A stretch of DNA of 64,000 nucleotides from Bidens hawaiensis (GCA_021521415.1 JAIQDT010001943.1:186001-250000), one strand, 5' to 3'. Counted from the first letter of the stretch, positions 35,091-47,230 are shown. Numbers and translations: made by a program. Notes: generated from the sequence alone by a model not told the origin.

Positions 35091-36362
35091 CATTCTTATC
35101 CAGACTTTGACTAAAGGTTCAAAGTCAAAATTGTCAAGAACACGAATTAGTCAACATACACTAGATCTGCAAATAAACCTTCGATTCTTAACGAAATAAC
35201 ATGAAATTGGTACCATTGAACTCGGAATCACAATGCTAACAAACCCCAACCATCAAGTCGGCCAAACATTCACATTTAAAGGGTGAGATTTATGCATCTA
35301 TGTTACGGGTTATTTTAGGTTAACAATTAACCTATCAAATGTTAATCAATTTCAGTAGGATTTGTTGTTTTGGATTCGATTTTAACATACTAAAACAGAT
35401 ATATGATTTCTAGACGTAATCCGGACCTAAACGAACAAGTTCTCGATATAAACGTACCTTAAACGAGTCGATCTATGGACACGATATAGTATTGATGTAG
35501 GTTTGGCTCATTACGACGTTCCAGCACCAACAAGCTCAGGTTTTCGCCTTCGGATCTTGAGTCAGGATATAGGATAGTGCTAGTGTGTGTTTTTGATGGT
35601 GTAGGATATGGTGTAGATATGGATAAAAATGGAAAGGTTTAAGGTTTAAGGGGTATTTATACTCCCTTAGGCCCATGTACCTAAAGCTAATTCCATCTTT
35701 TATTCTATCTTTGAAGGTTCGAGCCCATCATCATATGGTTTATTTATCTAGAACGACACACGACACTTTATTGAATAAACAAAATTTCATTTATTATTAT
35801 AACCGAAAGTAGGATGTTACATAATCTTCCAGTAACTATCCCCTACCCATCGCCGTTAATACCCCCTATCTAATTAAATTATAATAGCTGTTTGTATCGT
35901 GTTTTTGGACCCCCCCCCCCCTCTGCCTTCGGGTTTCTTGAGATGTAAACCTGTGATTAAACATCAACTAAGATAATTAAACACAATATTATATTCGTCG
36001 TTCATTAATCTGTAAAACCCCTAACGTTAATTGAGCAATCTATTAAGATCAATTTGATGTTCTAGGGTTTATAGTATGAATTGGGTTTCTGTTCTTCTAG
36101 TTATATTTAATCGGATTCGTCTGTTAACAAACTAACACACCAGCTCGCATGGCTGGTGTGTGTGATATTGAATTTCTGGGCTGGACCCTCCAGCAGCGTT
36201 TTGTTTTTCTTTTTTTTTTTAATTTTAATTTATTATATATATATAATCTATTTAATTCCCTAAATCATAATAATAATATTGTAAATATTAGAATTAATTC
36301 ATATCTTTTAAAAACCGACATTTTAAGTTGTCATGTTTTTCGAACTCTTGGATTAAAACCAA

Positions 36363-36366
<4 letters not shown>

Positions 36367-36419
<53 letters not shown>
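36367..36419. repeat. (AT)n microsatellite
   Basis: About 26 uninterrupted AT repeats inside G2-B. Confidence 0.95.
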
Positions 36420-36420
<1 letters not shown>

Positions 36421-37599
36421 TTTAGTTATTAAAATTTGTTAAATATTTTAATTTATTTAAAAATGAGTTTTAACTTAATATATGCATATCACGTAAATTC
36501 ATGTATAACATAGTTCTAGTGTTTTATAAAGAGATCATATTCTTATATAAATATTCTTAATTGTAAACTTGGATTTTTATTAATATATAAATGTACTAAA
36601 CATATTTGAGTTTAAAATAAGTATTTTTAAAGCGATCTCTTTATATTACGTTTCCAAAATTTATAAATAGTTATTTAAATATATTATTTATAATTGTAAT
36701 TTTATATAATTAAAATATGCTGATTTCTATAAACATTTGATAAATAAAAGTGATAATAAGTTAATTTAATATTTAATTTTCGCAAGAACACACGCGACCA
36801 TCAAAACCCTGAATCTCTATTTAGTTTAGATTCTTTATTTAATCCGTATTCATTCCGTAATTATTTGTTACTTAGGATTCTCGTCGGTATTTTCCCGAAG
36901 CACGCATGATTTCCGCAACTCGCCATCCTTATTGTTATCTATTGCCTTTTGTTCGTCTATTGAGGTGAGTACCACATTCCCCTATTTTACTTGTTTTCTC
37001 ACGTTTTGGGGACATATGGGTATTTATATTTCTCGTATATACTTATACACAAAACTGCAACTTTGTCTTATGTGTTAACAACTTATACCTTACTTGTTTA
37101 TGTGCTTATTTGCTTTGTATGCTTCCGCATTCGGAGAGGTCCAACATAATCTCAATCTAGTATGATCATACGCCAGTCGTTAGCCTTTGTGCTTCTCGAC
37201 ATCTTAGTTATACTTGCTCATTTGGTTATTTTGTTATTCTCATATGACTTGTTGCAGCTACGTATTTTGTTATATATACTATATGTACAACTAAACTGGT
37301 GTGTTGCTCACTCAACATGTGTTGTCAAAATTCTATTTTATACGCATATGCAGGTTATCGTAGAAATTTAATGCAGATTGGTGAAGACTTAGTGAAGAAT
37401 TTAAGTTAGGAATGATACAATCAAGAATTTAATTTGTAATTGTTGTTTGTTTAATAAGTTGTATTTTGTACTTGAATTATTAAATCGAATTAAGTAGATA
37501 TTGTCATTTAAATAATGTTGCATGATAGTAACCTTTGAAATGTTGTGAGCAATCAGTTCGCCGCGACATTTCCGTCGTAGGTTGGGGTGTGACATCCAG

Positions 37600-37964
37600 A
37601 AATGATATCGAGCAGACCGGTAAAACGAGATGGTGGTGGACTGTGGTGGTGGTGGTGGTGGTGGGTGGTGCTTTGGCTAGTTAAAGAGAGAAAGATATCG
37701 GAAATCTGTGTCGCCGGAATTTGCAGTCTTGCCAGAGAAGATGAGAGGTTTGGGTTGCCATAGTTCACATGAAGTAGAAGAAACATTCAAGTATTATTAT
37801 TTTTTTATATAAAAAGGGTAAAGTAGTTAATAAAAATTCTAATTTTAAGAAATGGATATGTTTGTAATTTATATGTTTTAAGAAGGGGAAATATGTAATT
37901 GTTTTTTTTTAACTTGGGGAAATATGTAATTAAAGATGTTAGGAAGGGGAAATATGTAAATTCC
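37600..37964. other. Right piece of the small inverted-repeat host element
   Basis: It follows the TCCAG duplication of G2-B. A (GGT)n/(GGTGGTG) stretch lies at 37630-37670. The distal part has three GGGGAAATATGTAAT repeats forming the right terminal inverted repeat. Confidence 0.5.
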
Positions 37965-39176
37965 AAAAAAAAAAACAAAAACGTTGAAAATTAAATAAAC
38001 ATATAAATTAAAGTGAGTTTTGATCTGCAAATAAATCAGGAGATAAAACAATTTGCAAATACTTAAAATAAGTTCTATCCAATCAGCATCAAATAAATGT
38101 TTTGACCATGAAACCCAAAGTTCACTAGAATACCCTATTGAAGTACTAAAGTAAATTAAACCAATCAACATGAAATTAAAATGTTAAAATAATTGTTTGA
38201 TCATCAAAGTCAAATTCCACCAGAATACCCTACTAAGGCGTTTAGCCCAAACATTAAAGCTAACATATTCAATAATCTGATACTTCAACTTTGAAAGTAA
38301 ACAAAACCTAATTCACTTCAGCATGAAGTCTCTGATTAAAATTAAACATAAATTTGCATATCACAATTTTGGAGTTAGAGTTCCAAAACATAGTGCTTGT
38401 AACCTATAGAGGTGTTTAAACAAAGATTAAAACAAAACCTACTGAGGTGTTTAAACCTATAGAAACAAAGATTAATAGTTGTAAAACACAGTGCTTGTAA
38501 AAATCGGACCTTTTTAACATTGATGAATAGCAGCGGTGGCTTTCTTCTGGATCAGTTAGAGTTCCATTGTAACAAATCGCTCTAATCATATACAAAGTAA
38601 TAATAATAATAAATGTACATGAATTAGAAGGGTGCAAAGTTCTAACAACTTATCCAGTCATGATTTTGTTATCAGGATCGTAATCCTCAAATGATCTTCA
38701 ATAACTAACAAAGGCCTAACGAAAAATAACCCTAATAAGAACACTAACGGAAATAACCTTTTGAAATTGAATACAATAACGAAAAAACCTAATTAATATA
38801 TAACTATGAATCTTTAATAGTTAGCAAAGGCCGATCTTCAATATAGAACAAAAGCCAATCAATTTTAGGTATACATAGATTAGGGGTAATGATACTACTT
38901 ACTTATTGAATTCGATTTGAAATTAGCATAATAATGAAGAGACGCTTGCAAAAAAAGAGGATTCAAAATTAAAACACAATTAATGTGTTGCTGAAGCAAA
39001 GAAATAGAGGAAGACTAAAAGGTAAGGTTTTGCAATTGTGAAGATAGAGGAAGACTTTCAATCCATCATGACATTCGCTCCGTCTTCTCCCTATTTCAAT
39101 CCACACCGGCGATAAGGTGGGTGTGAGTAAGGTCTCGCAGGCAGAGGAAAGAGGAAAATTTTAAGAGGAGTTGTTA
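37965..39176. other. AT-rich interval, possible decayed gene leader, nothing firm
   Basis: Partial internal duplications are visible (GAATACCCTA contexts near 38131 and 38223; GAGGTGTTTAAAC near 38408 and 38444). On the minus strand 39170-39000 is pyrimidine-rich with two GTCTTCCTCTAT words, like a plant 5'UTR, but no supported coding exon follows. Confidence 0.4.
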
Positions 39177-39845
39177 TGACCCGTGGGCTATCTGTGTTTC
39201 AATCCCGTCAAGCGGGTCAAACGCATGAATAGACTTCATTTACAAATGAAGCAATCTAGTGGCTTAGAGGGGATGGGGAGCGACCAGAGCACATACGCAG
39301 GATTTTAAAGGTTTCGTTCGTATTACAGGGTTATTATATATTATGCGTTACTAATATATATTTTATTTTAATGTTATTTATTGTAATGAAGTTAATAATT
39401 ATATACTTAGGATTTGATGATGAAAATGAGATCACAAATAAATTAGATGTTATAACTCGGTTTAAAAGTTATATGAGTTTGGTGAGACCAATGACACGTT
39501 TCTTTTCTTTTAATATAAAATTGTTTCTTAGTTACAAATCATATCTTTTTGAAAAAAGAATCATATATTAATTTTTAGTATATCCCTATTTTATAGGAAT
39601 TTCATAGCAAATATTTGGTGAGATTAATTTTTAATTTAATGAGATGTTATAACCGTTTAAGGACTATCTGGGTTTGGTATGACCTATACCCGTGAATTTG
39701 GATGAGATGCATGAGAAGTCAACATTTAAAAATCAAGGAATCTGGTGACTTTCATACATGGGGGGAGCGACCACATCGCGACACATAGGATTTTTGAGCT
39801 TTCGTTTATATACATTATAGATTTAAGATTGCTAGATTTTATCTT

Positions 39846-41332
39846 GGGAAAATTCCAAAAATAGTCCAAAGAAGAGAGAGAAATCGAAAATAGTCTAAAA
39901 GTTGGCTAAATTTCCATTTTAGTCCTTCGAAATTCATCTACGTCGATACATTTGGATTCGTGCCGATAGATTTCGATAACCAATGTGGTAATGATACGTG
40001 TAAAGGTGACAACATATTTTAGTTGAAATATGTCTTCACCGTTAATTTTTAAATCATAATCATCCCCTCAAAAACCATGGTTTTCCACTTAAATATGTCT
40101 GGCCCGTGAGTTTTCAAAAGTCATCGAATTTCGCGTTTTATTAAAATTCATCTCATCGGATGCATTTCAAGAGAATTTAATCTCATCAGATGAATTTTAG
40201 TACAAATCTAATGGATCCGATGGGTTGTTATAACATTTTTCAAACCCCACCACTCACCACCACTAACCACCACACCACCATTATAATCTTTCCATGAATA
40301 TTACGTCCAAATATTCAATCTTTCTTCATACCCATATCAACCACCACCACCAGAGTCCACCACCATCCACTACTACCATTTGCCGGCCAAACCCATAAAG
40401 CCCATAATCTTTACATACATTTTGCATCCAAAATTTAAATCTGTCCATGCATGTTGTCACTAAAGATTGAACATTTCTTCACACCCATATCAACCACCCA
40501 CCCACCACCACCATATTCCACCACCGTCCACCACCACCATTTTCCGGCCAAACCTATTAAAGTTTCATAATCTTTAGATACATTTTGCTTCCAAATTTTA
40601 AATCTATTCATGCATTTTGTCACTAAAGATTGAATATTCTTCAAACTCATATCAACCACCCACCACCACCATTCACCACCCCCATCTATCACCTTCATGA
40701 CACTTGATACTCAACCAAAGATTGAATCTTTCTTCATACCCATATCAACCACCATCCACCACATTCTTGACACTTGCCATTTAACCCTCGCAACCACTTT
40801 CTTGATGAGCAAAGTTTCAATCTTTCTTCATACCTAATTTATCGGATTTTTAAAACTTTTATGAAAATCATCTTAGAAGATTAAATTCATTGGGAAATTA
40901 TCATTTTTTTAAAAGTTTTTTGAAAATCATCTAAGAAGGTTAAATTCACTTGAAAATTATCGTTTTTTTCAAACTATTTTGGAATTTATTGAATGAGATT
41001 AAATTCACCTGAAATGCATCTGAGGAGATGAATTTAACTAAAATGCGAATATCATTTGTTTTTGAAAACTCACGGCGCAGACAAATTTCATTGAAAAACC
41101 ATGGTTTTTGAGGGGATGGTTTTGGATTACAAAATAACGAGGAAGACAGATTTCAACTAAAATATCACGTTAGCTTTACACGTGACATACCTCACTCGTT
41201 ATGAAATCTATTGGTACCATTCCAAATGTGTCGAAGGAGATGAATTTCGATGGACTAAAATGGAAATTTAGCAAGCTTTTGGACTATTTTCGATTTCTCT
41301 CTCTTCTTTTGGACTATTTTGGGAATTTTCCC
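39846..41332. mobile_element. Non-autonomous Mutator-like element (MULE) with long terminal inverted repeats
   Basis: The termini are GGGAAAATTCCAAAAATAGTCC (left) and its imperfect inverse (right, ending GGAATTTTCCC). Inverted similarity continues for nearly 280 bp inward (39846-40120 against 41055-41332). The 9-bp TSD TTTTATCTT is at 39837-39845 and 41333-41341. Length 1487 bp. No transposase is present. The interior has CCACC-rich tandem repeats. Long inverted repeats plus a 9-bp TSD are diagnostic for MULEs. Confidence 0.9.
40265..40790. repeat. Tandem repeat inside the MULE, unit about 160 bp, roughly three copies
   Basis: Each unit has ATATCAACCACC(ACC)n, then CCGGCCAAACC, CATAATCTTTA, ACATTTTGC and CACTAAAGATTGAA. 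Copies begin near 40330, 40488 and 40650, with a partial copy near 40740. The minus strand is open over part of it only because of the simple-sequence content. Confidence 0.75.
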
Positions 41333-41618
41333 TTTTATCTTTCGTATTATGGGATTGTTTTAAATAATTCATTTATCATATTTATATAATATTTTTGGAT
41401 TTTAATTTTATTTATTATAAGGAAGTTAATAATATATTAGGATTTGATGATGAACGTGTTTCACAAATAAATGAGATATCATAGCCCGATTTTAAAGCTA
41501 TCTGGGTTTCGTAAGACCCATGACCCGCTTTTATTTTTTTACTATAAAAATGTTTCTTAACGTGACATACCTCACCCGATTTTAAAGCTATCTGGATTTC
41601 GATTTTAAAACTATCTGG

Positions 41619-41670
41619 ATTTCAACTAAAATATCACGTTAGCTTTACACGTGACATACCTCACTCGTTA
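41619..41670. repeat. 52-bp copy of MULE inverted-repeat sequence outside the element
   Basis: The stretch ATTTCAACTAAAATATCACG and onward to CTCACTCGTTA at 41619-41670 repeats 41150-41201 of the MULE without visible change. It looks like filler DNA copied during a break repair. Confidence 0.75.
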
Positions 41671-42111
41671 ACGAATATTAATTTTTAGTATATCCCTATT
41701 TTATAGATTTTCATTTCAAATATTTGGTGAGATTAGTTTTTAATTTAATGAGATGTTATAACCCGTTTAAGGTTTGGTGAGACTCATACCTATTAATTCG
41801 GGTCAAATGCATGAGAGGCCTCTATTTATAAATAAAGTAATATGGTGACTTGAGAGAATGTGGGGAGCAACCAGTGAGCTTTTAAAGGTTTCGTTTATAT
41901 ATAATTAATATTTAAGACATGGATATATTTTTTAAATGGTTAATTTTGGATTACTGATGGGTCACTAGCTCACCTGATCATCTTTATTCTCCGAATATCG
42001 AATATCACCCTCAGAAGGAAACCAGAAAACTCTTTTACCCAACTTGAAACCCTATGTTGTTATTATTATTATTATTATTATTATTGTCATAGATGGACTT
42101 AAATTTAAGAC

Positions 42112-42486
42112 TGTTGGGCCAAGTTTATGTGGTTTGTACTTAATATATTTGTATTGGGCTTTGGGTGCGGGTTCTTTTTAAACCGAGAACACCTTTGTGT
42201 TCTCGGTGGGCTTTTGTGTGTTTTGGGTCAGGTTTTGGTTTCCCTATATATAGATCAAATGGTGTATAGGGTTAAGGTTGTTGGTTTTGACTAGTTGTTC
42301 ATTCACATTCGTATCATTGTAAGTGCTTAAGCACCAGACGTATTTGCTAATATACGTGGTTTTGAAGCAATCTTGTGTCACCATCTTATGTTAATTCCTG
42401 TTCTTGAATCACCGAGTATAGGTATTCCGCACCTATACTTGTTATATTGATATCATAATTGTAGTGATCCAGATTTGGGACTTACA
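42112..42486 (+). repeat. 5' LTR of C2(+)
   Basis: The 3' end (TTTGGGACTTACA) is certain because the PBS follows, and its last 190 bp align with the C2(-) LTR at 49957. The start at TGTTGGGCC is tentative. It holds an 11-bp perfect hairpin (ACCGAGAACAC, loop, GTGTTCTCGGT) at about 42180-42206 and a CTATATATAG promoter-like box near 42244. Confidence 0.7.
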
Positions 42487-42488
42487 AT

Positions 42489-42501
42489 TGGTATCAAAGC
42501 C
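42489..42501 (+). other. Primer binding site of C2(+)
   Basis: TGGTATCAAAGCC lies two bases after the LTR; one change from the usual tRNA-Met complement. Confidence 0.8.
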
Positions 42502-42699
42502 TTAAATATTTTCAGGCTCGTTATTGTGATATCAACGATTCGAGAATAGCATCTTTGGTGGTTATAACGTTTTTCCGGTGAAACAGTGACTGGAGAAGAG
42601 GAAGAAAGTTTTTTTTGTGAAGAGATTGATTTTTGTTTGGAAACAAATCAAAATCCCACTTTTCTCGGGAGTTTGTTGCAATTTAGTTGGAAAATCCTT

Positions 42700-42890
42700 T
42701 GGTTTTCGGTAACCATTAGTTTTCGGCTCATAACAGTTCTCAGTCAAAGCTCAGTAACAACTTGAGTTTTCGGTCAAGTTTTGGTCAACACCAGCGTTCT
42801 CGGTCAACACTCAGTTACAACTTGAGTTTTCGGTCAAGTTTTGGTCAACCTCAGTGTTCTCGGTCAAACTGTTTCAACGTATTCTCAGCC
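42700..42890 (+). repeat. TTCTCGGTCA / TTTTCGGTCA array in the C2(+) leader
   Basis: The words GTTCTCGGTCAA and GTTTTCGGTCAA alternate with CAACTTGAGTTTTCGG in two tandem blocks of about 60 bp (42740-42800 and 42815-42875). The same word forms the LTR hairpin arms. Confidence 0.8.
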
Positions 42891-42978
42891 CAGTCTGTCG
42901 GTTTGGGCCTGTTTTCTTTGGACTTGGATTACTGGACAAAATTCTCAACTGGACTTAATTTAATTGGACCTAATTGAA

Positions 42979-45900
42979 ATGGCTCAGTTAAATAACACTA
43001 GTAACTCAACCAACTCGTCACTTCATCAAGAACTTGATTCCATTATGGGCACTGCTACTCGTATACCCCGCCTATTGTCCCATGAGGGGTTCAGTGAATG
43101 GAAATTTCGTTTTGAACACTATGCCAAGATGAAAGATTCAAAAATTTGGAAAAGTATTGTAAGGGGACCTCAAAGGATCACCTATCAAAAGGCTGGTTCT
43201 GATGACATTCTTGTGAAACCAATTGTTCAATATGATGATGATGACGATGACTTTTCTAAAGCTGAAGAAGATGAGAGAGCTCTTTCCACTCTAACCATGG
43301 CACTTTCACTTGAGATTGCCCTTCAGTTTAGAGAACTTCAGTCTGCTAAAGAGTTGTGGGCTGCACTGATAAAGGTTTATGAGGGAAATGAAGACATAAA
43401 GAGAAGCCGCCAAGATCTGCTGAGACAAAAGTTTAATATGTTTAATCATGTTCAGGGAGAGACATTGGAATCTCAACTTCAAAGATTCATATCTCTTGTG
43501 ACTGAAATGAGAACTGTAGGAATTTATCTGCAAACCTCGGAAATAAACAATAAGTTGGTCAATTCTCTGCCGAAAAGTTGGGACATGAACGTTGCGGTTA
43601 TCAAAAAGACAAAGGATCTCAACAGAATGGGCATGACTGAAATGATAGCCTCTATTAAAGCCTGTGATATGGATGATAAACAGCTGGCGATAAATCATGC
43701 TAGTTCTTACAGTGCTGCTGGATACAACATTGCTTCCAACAGTGCTCTTATGTCTCAAGATAGCTTCTCATTGTTCAAGCCTACTCAACAACCACCTCAG
43801 GGAAACTTTCAAATGTTCTCATCCACCTTAGGTCAATCATCATCATCAAATTCACCTAAACCAGCCCCAGCATTTTTCACCAAGTCTGGTCAGTCCTCAA
43901 ATGACTCTTTTAAAACTATTCCCAGTCAAAACTTCAGCCAGATTCCTACCATACCTAAAGAAACTTAAAAGAATATTGCTCTAATGGCGGGATTTATGAA
44001 TTGTTATCATGCTTTTATGGCCGAAGACTTGGTTCAACCGGTGGTTACTGGTAAACTAGATCAAATCCATCCCGATGATGTTGAAGAAATGGACATCTCG
44101 TGGCAAATTGCCATGGCAGTTTTCCATGCAAAAAAGTTTACTAAGAGGATGGGTAGAAATAACTGGAACATGCCAAATAATCAAAATGTGGGCTTTAAAA
44201 AAGAGACTCTCAGGTGCGACAACTGTCACGAGCCGGGTCATTTTGCTCGTGAATGCACTAATCCAGCTAAGGATGGGAATACGGAAAGGGCTTTGGTTCC
44301 AGTTGGGAATGCTCGGGGTGAAGCTGGAGGTAGTTCGGGTAATGGTGAAAGAGGTATGGTTGCTCAAACATTCTCTTGGGAAGGTCAGATGGCTGCGCTT
44401 AACATTGGAAATCAGATTGCAAATTTCGCAACTGTTAAAGACTCTGAAGAAGAAAACACTGCTGAGGAGAAGGTCAAGGAGCTCCAGTTTGCATACATTG
44501 CGTTCACTTCTCCGGATTCATCTGAGGTACGTTTTCAACCATGCTCTTTAAATTGTGCTGAGAAAATAGAAATGTATAAGCTTCATAATGACAGTCTAAG
44601 TAGAGATATGAAAAGAATAAAGTCATAGAATTTTAAACTTAAGAAAAATGAAAAGGGTTTTCTAGACAAAATAGAAGCTCAAAACAAGGATATTAAAAAA
44701 CTTAAGTCTGATCTTAGTATAAAAGGCTGTCATTATATAGATGCCCAACAAGAAATTGCCAAGTTAACTGCTCAACTGGAAGCTTCCAAGTTAGAAATTT
44801 TAAATCTAACTAATAAGTTTGAAAGGGCTGAACTTGATTTTAGAAAATTCGATGTTTCTAGTAATGTAGTTAACTCAATGATTGATAATCAACTGTGGTG
44901 AAAAGAAAATGAAGGTGAGGGAATAGGATACAGTCAAGTTCCCCCACCTTACAATAATAATTATGTCCCTACTCCTGTCACCAAGGAACAGGAGGAAAAG
45001 ATAAAGGATATGAAGTATGGTAAACAAGACAAAGTTAGTGAGACCAGCTCTGCGAGTGCTGGTCCGTCCACCTCAAATATGAACGATTCTAATGTATCTA
45101 CTTCATGTGCAGAAAAAGTAATTGTGAAGGAGTGAATTGATGAGGATGACGACCCTAGCTTTGATTTTGATAATAATTTTGTTTCTAATGTTTCTTTAGA
45201 ACTTCCTGTTTTGTGTGGGCTCTGTTTTAAAGAGCAAGGATGCTTGTGTGGTTGATTCGATTGAAACTTTAAACTCTAATAATGTGGTTTCTAATAAAAC
45301 TAAAATTTCAAAAATTCAAAAACATCAGAAAAATATGTTGCACCTAAGTTTGTTAAGGAGGGATGCTCCAATGACAAACAAGGTGATAAGTTCAAAAATG
45401 GGAACATGAATTCTCGCAAATCTAAGCAGACTGGTCCACACAACCAGTCCAGACAAGGAGTTGCTCAGATTGAATTTTTCATAAAACGCCAGATATGTTT
45501 TAACTGTGGCACTCCTGGTCATATTGCCATAAATTGTCCATATCGTCCGTACATTCCTTACTACGAATTTTATCAAAGGAATATGCCCTACATGCCTCAT
45601 AACGCCTTCATGCAAGGATTCAGGTATTATCAGGCTAGTTCCATTGACGATGATTGGAATCGAAACAAATCTGGCAGGTTTGGTCCTCATCAGACCAAAC
45701 CTAACATGTCTAAAAGAAAGGTCAGAAAAGGTGTTTCAAGTTCAAATTCAAATATGAGCACCAAGTCTAAACCAAAACAAGAGAAAAAGGCTGATTCGTC
45801 TCCTTCACCATCCAAAACATCGGAGGTTACGACAACCATTCGAACCTATAATTCCAAATCATACCGGAATAGATGGTTGCCTAAATCTCCGGTGAAAGTT

Positions 45901-46014
45901 TCTACAAAATCTATGTTTGATGATCAAAAGGACATGTCATGGCAATCCATGACAACTGTAGATGAATCAGGGTCACCCAGTGTAGGTATGGACTGGGTAC
46001 CAAAAACTAACTAA
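42979..46014 (+). pseudogene. gag: gag of C2(+), broken
   Basis: ATG at 42979. The Copia UBN2-type Gag has FSEWKFRFEHYAKM, ALIKVYEGNEDIKRS and LVNSLPKSWDM. One knuckle (CDNCHEPGHFAREC) lies at 44215 and a coiled coil at 44640-44870. A GIGYSQVPPPYNNNY motif is at about 44920-44965 and a second knuckle (CFNCGTPGHIAINC) at about 45500. Internal stops: 43966 (TAA), 44626 (TAG), 44899 (TGA), 45133 (TGA); frame change before 45406. It ends in a GMDWVPKTN-like region and TAA at 46012, just before the protease frame. Confidence 0.85.
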
Positions 46015-46029
46015 TCCCGCGTTTCGTGC

Positions 46030-47230
46030 AGGGACAGCTATGTAGGAATATCATCAGACCTTGGTATGTTGATAGTGGCTGTTCCAGGCACATCACAGGG
46101 GACATTACCCAATTACTCGACATTCAAACTTTTAACGGTGGGTATGTGTCCTTTGCGGGATGAGAAAAGGGAAAGATCACTCAGAAGGGTACTGTAAGTA
46201 ACGGTGTTCTAAAATTTGAAAATGTTAATTTTTGTTCCAGAATTGAAGCATAGTTTATTGAGGGTCTCACAAATCTGTGACAAAGATTTTTCAACTCATT
46301 TTACTAAGAAGGAGTGCTTAATTCTGAAACCTGGTATAATCATACCAGAAGAATGGATTCTTGTTCGATCACAACGAAAAGATAATGCTTATGTGATCGA
46401 CATGAACAAAAATGTTCTTGACGAAATAACCTGTTTGTTTTCAAATGTGTCAGAACATAATGCAATGCTTTGGCATCGTCGACTTGGTCATGCTAATACT
46501 AAAAACCTGAATCGTCTTGCTAAAAATAATCTGGTGCGTGGTTTACCAATCAAGGATTTTGTAACTGTTGAAAAGTGTGTGGCTTGTGCTTTGGGTAAAC
46601 ATCATCGAAAATCTCATAAGCCAAAGTTAATTAATACCATCTCGTCAGTTTTTCAGTTACTTCATATGGACCTCTTTGGGCCGGTTCATGTCTTAAGTTT
46701 GTCTCGTAGCTCTTATTGTATCGTTATTACTGATGACTACTCACGTTTTACATGGGTATTTTTTTATCAAATAAGAGTGAAACTGCAGATCTGATCATGA
46801 AGTTTGTGGTGTTAATGGAGAATCATCTGAACCTAAAGCTGAAAGGAATCCTTTGTGATAATGGAACGGAATTCAAGAATGCAGTTTTGAATCATTTTTG
46901 CTCAGAAAAGGGGGTGCTTCGTCAGTACAGCTCTCCACGGACGCCTCAACAAAATGGTGTCGCTGAACTCTAATCGAGGCAGCAAGAACGATGTTGTGCG
47001 ACTCTAAACTGCCACTGTTTTTCTGGGCAGAAGCTATTAATACGGCCTGTTATGTTCAGAATCGGGTAATAATCAACAAGTCTAAGATGAAGACTCCGTA
47101 TGAGATTGTTTATGGTCATAAACTCACTGTCGCACATTTCAGAGCTTTCGGGTGTCCGTGTACCTTACTAAATCTAGAAACCACTCCAAAGTTAGGGGCC
47201 GCGGCAGATGAGTGTTACTTCATTGGATAT
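46030..47230 (+). pseudogene. pol: pol of C2(+), protease and integrase part
   Basis: Protease starts with WYVDSGCSRHITG (46066) and is broken by a TGA near 46161. The preintegrase zinc region is MLWHRRLGHANTK...CVACALGKHHR (46460-46610). The integrase core has HMDLFGPVHVLS (46667), a frameshift near 46770, CDNGTEFKN (46855) and PQQNGVAE (46945), with a short deletion after it. GYAGK is reached near 47240. Confidence 0.85.

Larger units (their letters stand above)
12423..35821 (-). mobile_element. Solo LTR G1-C, inserted in G2-B, interrupted by Copia C1(+)
   Basis: In forward coordinates it begins TGTAAGGCCCCG (12423) and ends GTAGGATGTTACA (35821), flanked by TAATC at 12418-12422 and 35822-35826. 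The pieces 12423-13031 and 34159-35821 total about 2.27 kb and align with G1-A and G1-B. It contains the 36-bp minisatellite, the ATTCGTTA/TAACGAAT array (34740-35090) and a poor but recognisable CAGCTACGCTGAGTGAG module (12702). Confidence 0.85.
11910..37594 (+). mobile_element. Solo LTR G2-B, interrupted by G1-C and its contents
   Basis: It starts TGTAACACCTCGG (11910), is broken at 12422, resumes at about 35827 and ends GGTTGGGGTGTGACA (37594). TSD TCCAG is at 11905-11909 and 37595-37599. Own length is about 2.3 kb. It shares with G2-A the hairpin-forming ACCAGCTCGCATGGCTGGTG (36141) and the ACTCACTCAACATGTG module (37308). A (TA)n tract of about 53 bp lies at 36367-36419. Confidence 0.85.
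4727..37964. mobile_element. Small inverted-repeat DNA element that hosts the whole nested LTR cluster
   Basis: Its ends are GGATTTTACATATTTCCCC (from 4727) and, reverse complemented from 37964, GGAATTTACATATTTCCCC. Each end carries about three degenerate tandem copies of an AATTACATATTTCCCC unit. With the LTR insertions removed, the element is 4727-4969 plus 11662-11909 plus 37600-37964, roughly 0.86 kb, with no coding capacity seen. Flanks are A-rich on both sides, so a 9-bp TSD (MULE-like) is possible but cannot be proven. Confidence 0.5.
39177..41935. repeat. Three diverged tandem copies of an unit of about 480 bp, second copy invaded by a MULE
   Basis: Each copy begins with a TTATGACCCGT or TTATAACCCGTTTAAGG-like start (39177, 39655, 41757). 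It continues with a GGGGAGCGACCA or GGGGAGCAACCA box (39275, 39762, 41862), then GGTTTCGTTTATAT and GATTTGATGATGAA (39410, 41442). The third copy is incomplete. No ORF of note. This may be a local satellite or fragments of an LTR. Confidence 0.55.

Noticed and set aside
38416..38637. Minus-strand frame of 73 codons with hydrophobic C-terminus
   Set aside because: No homology recognised, no splice or promoter support, AT-rich surroundings.
40435..40698. Minus-strand Trp/Gly-rich open frame
   Set aside because: Translation of (CCACCA)n repeats inside the MULE, not a protein-like composition.
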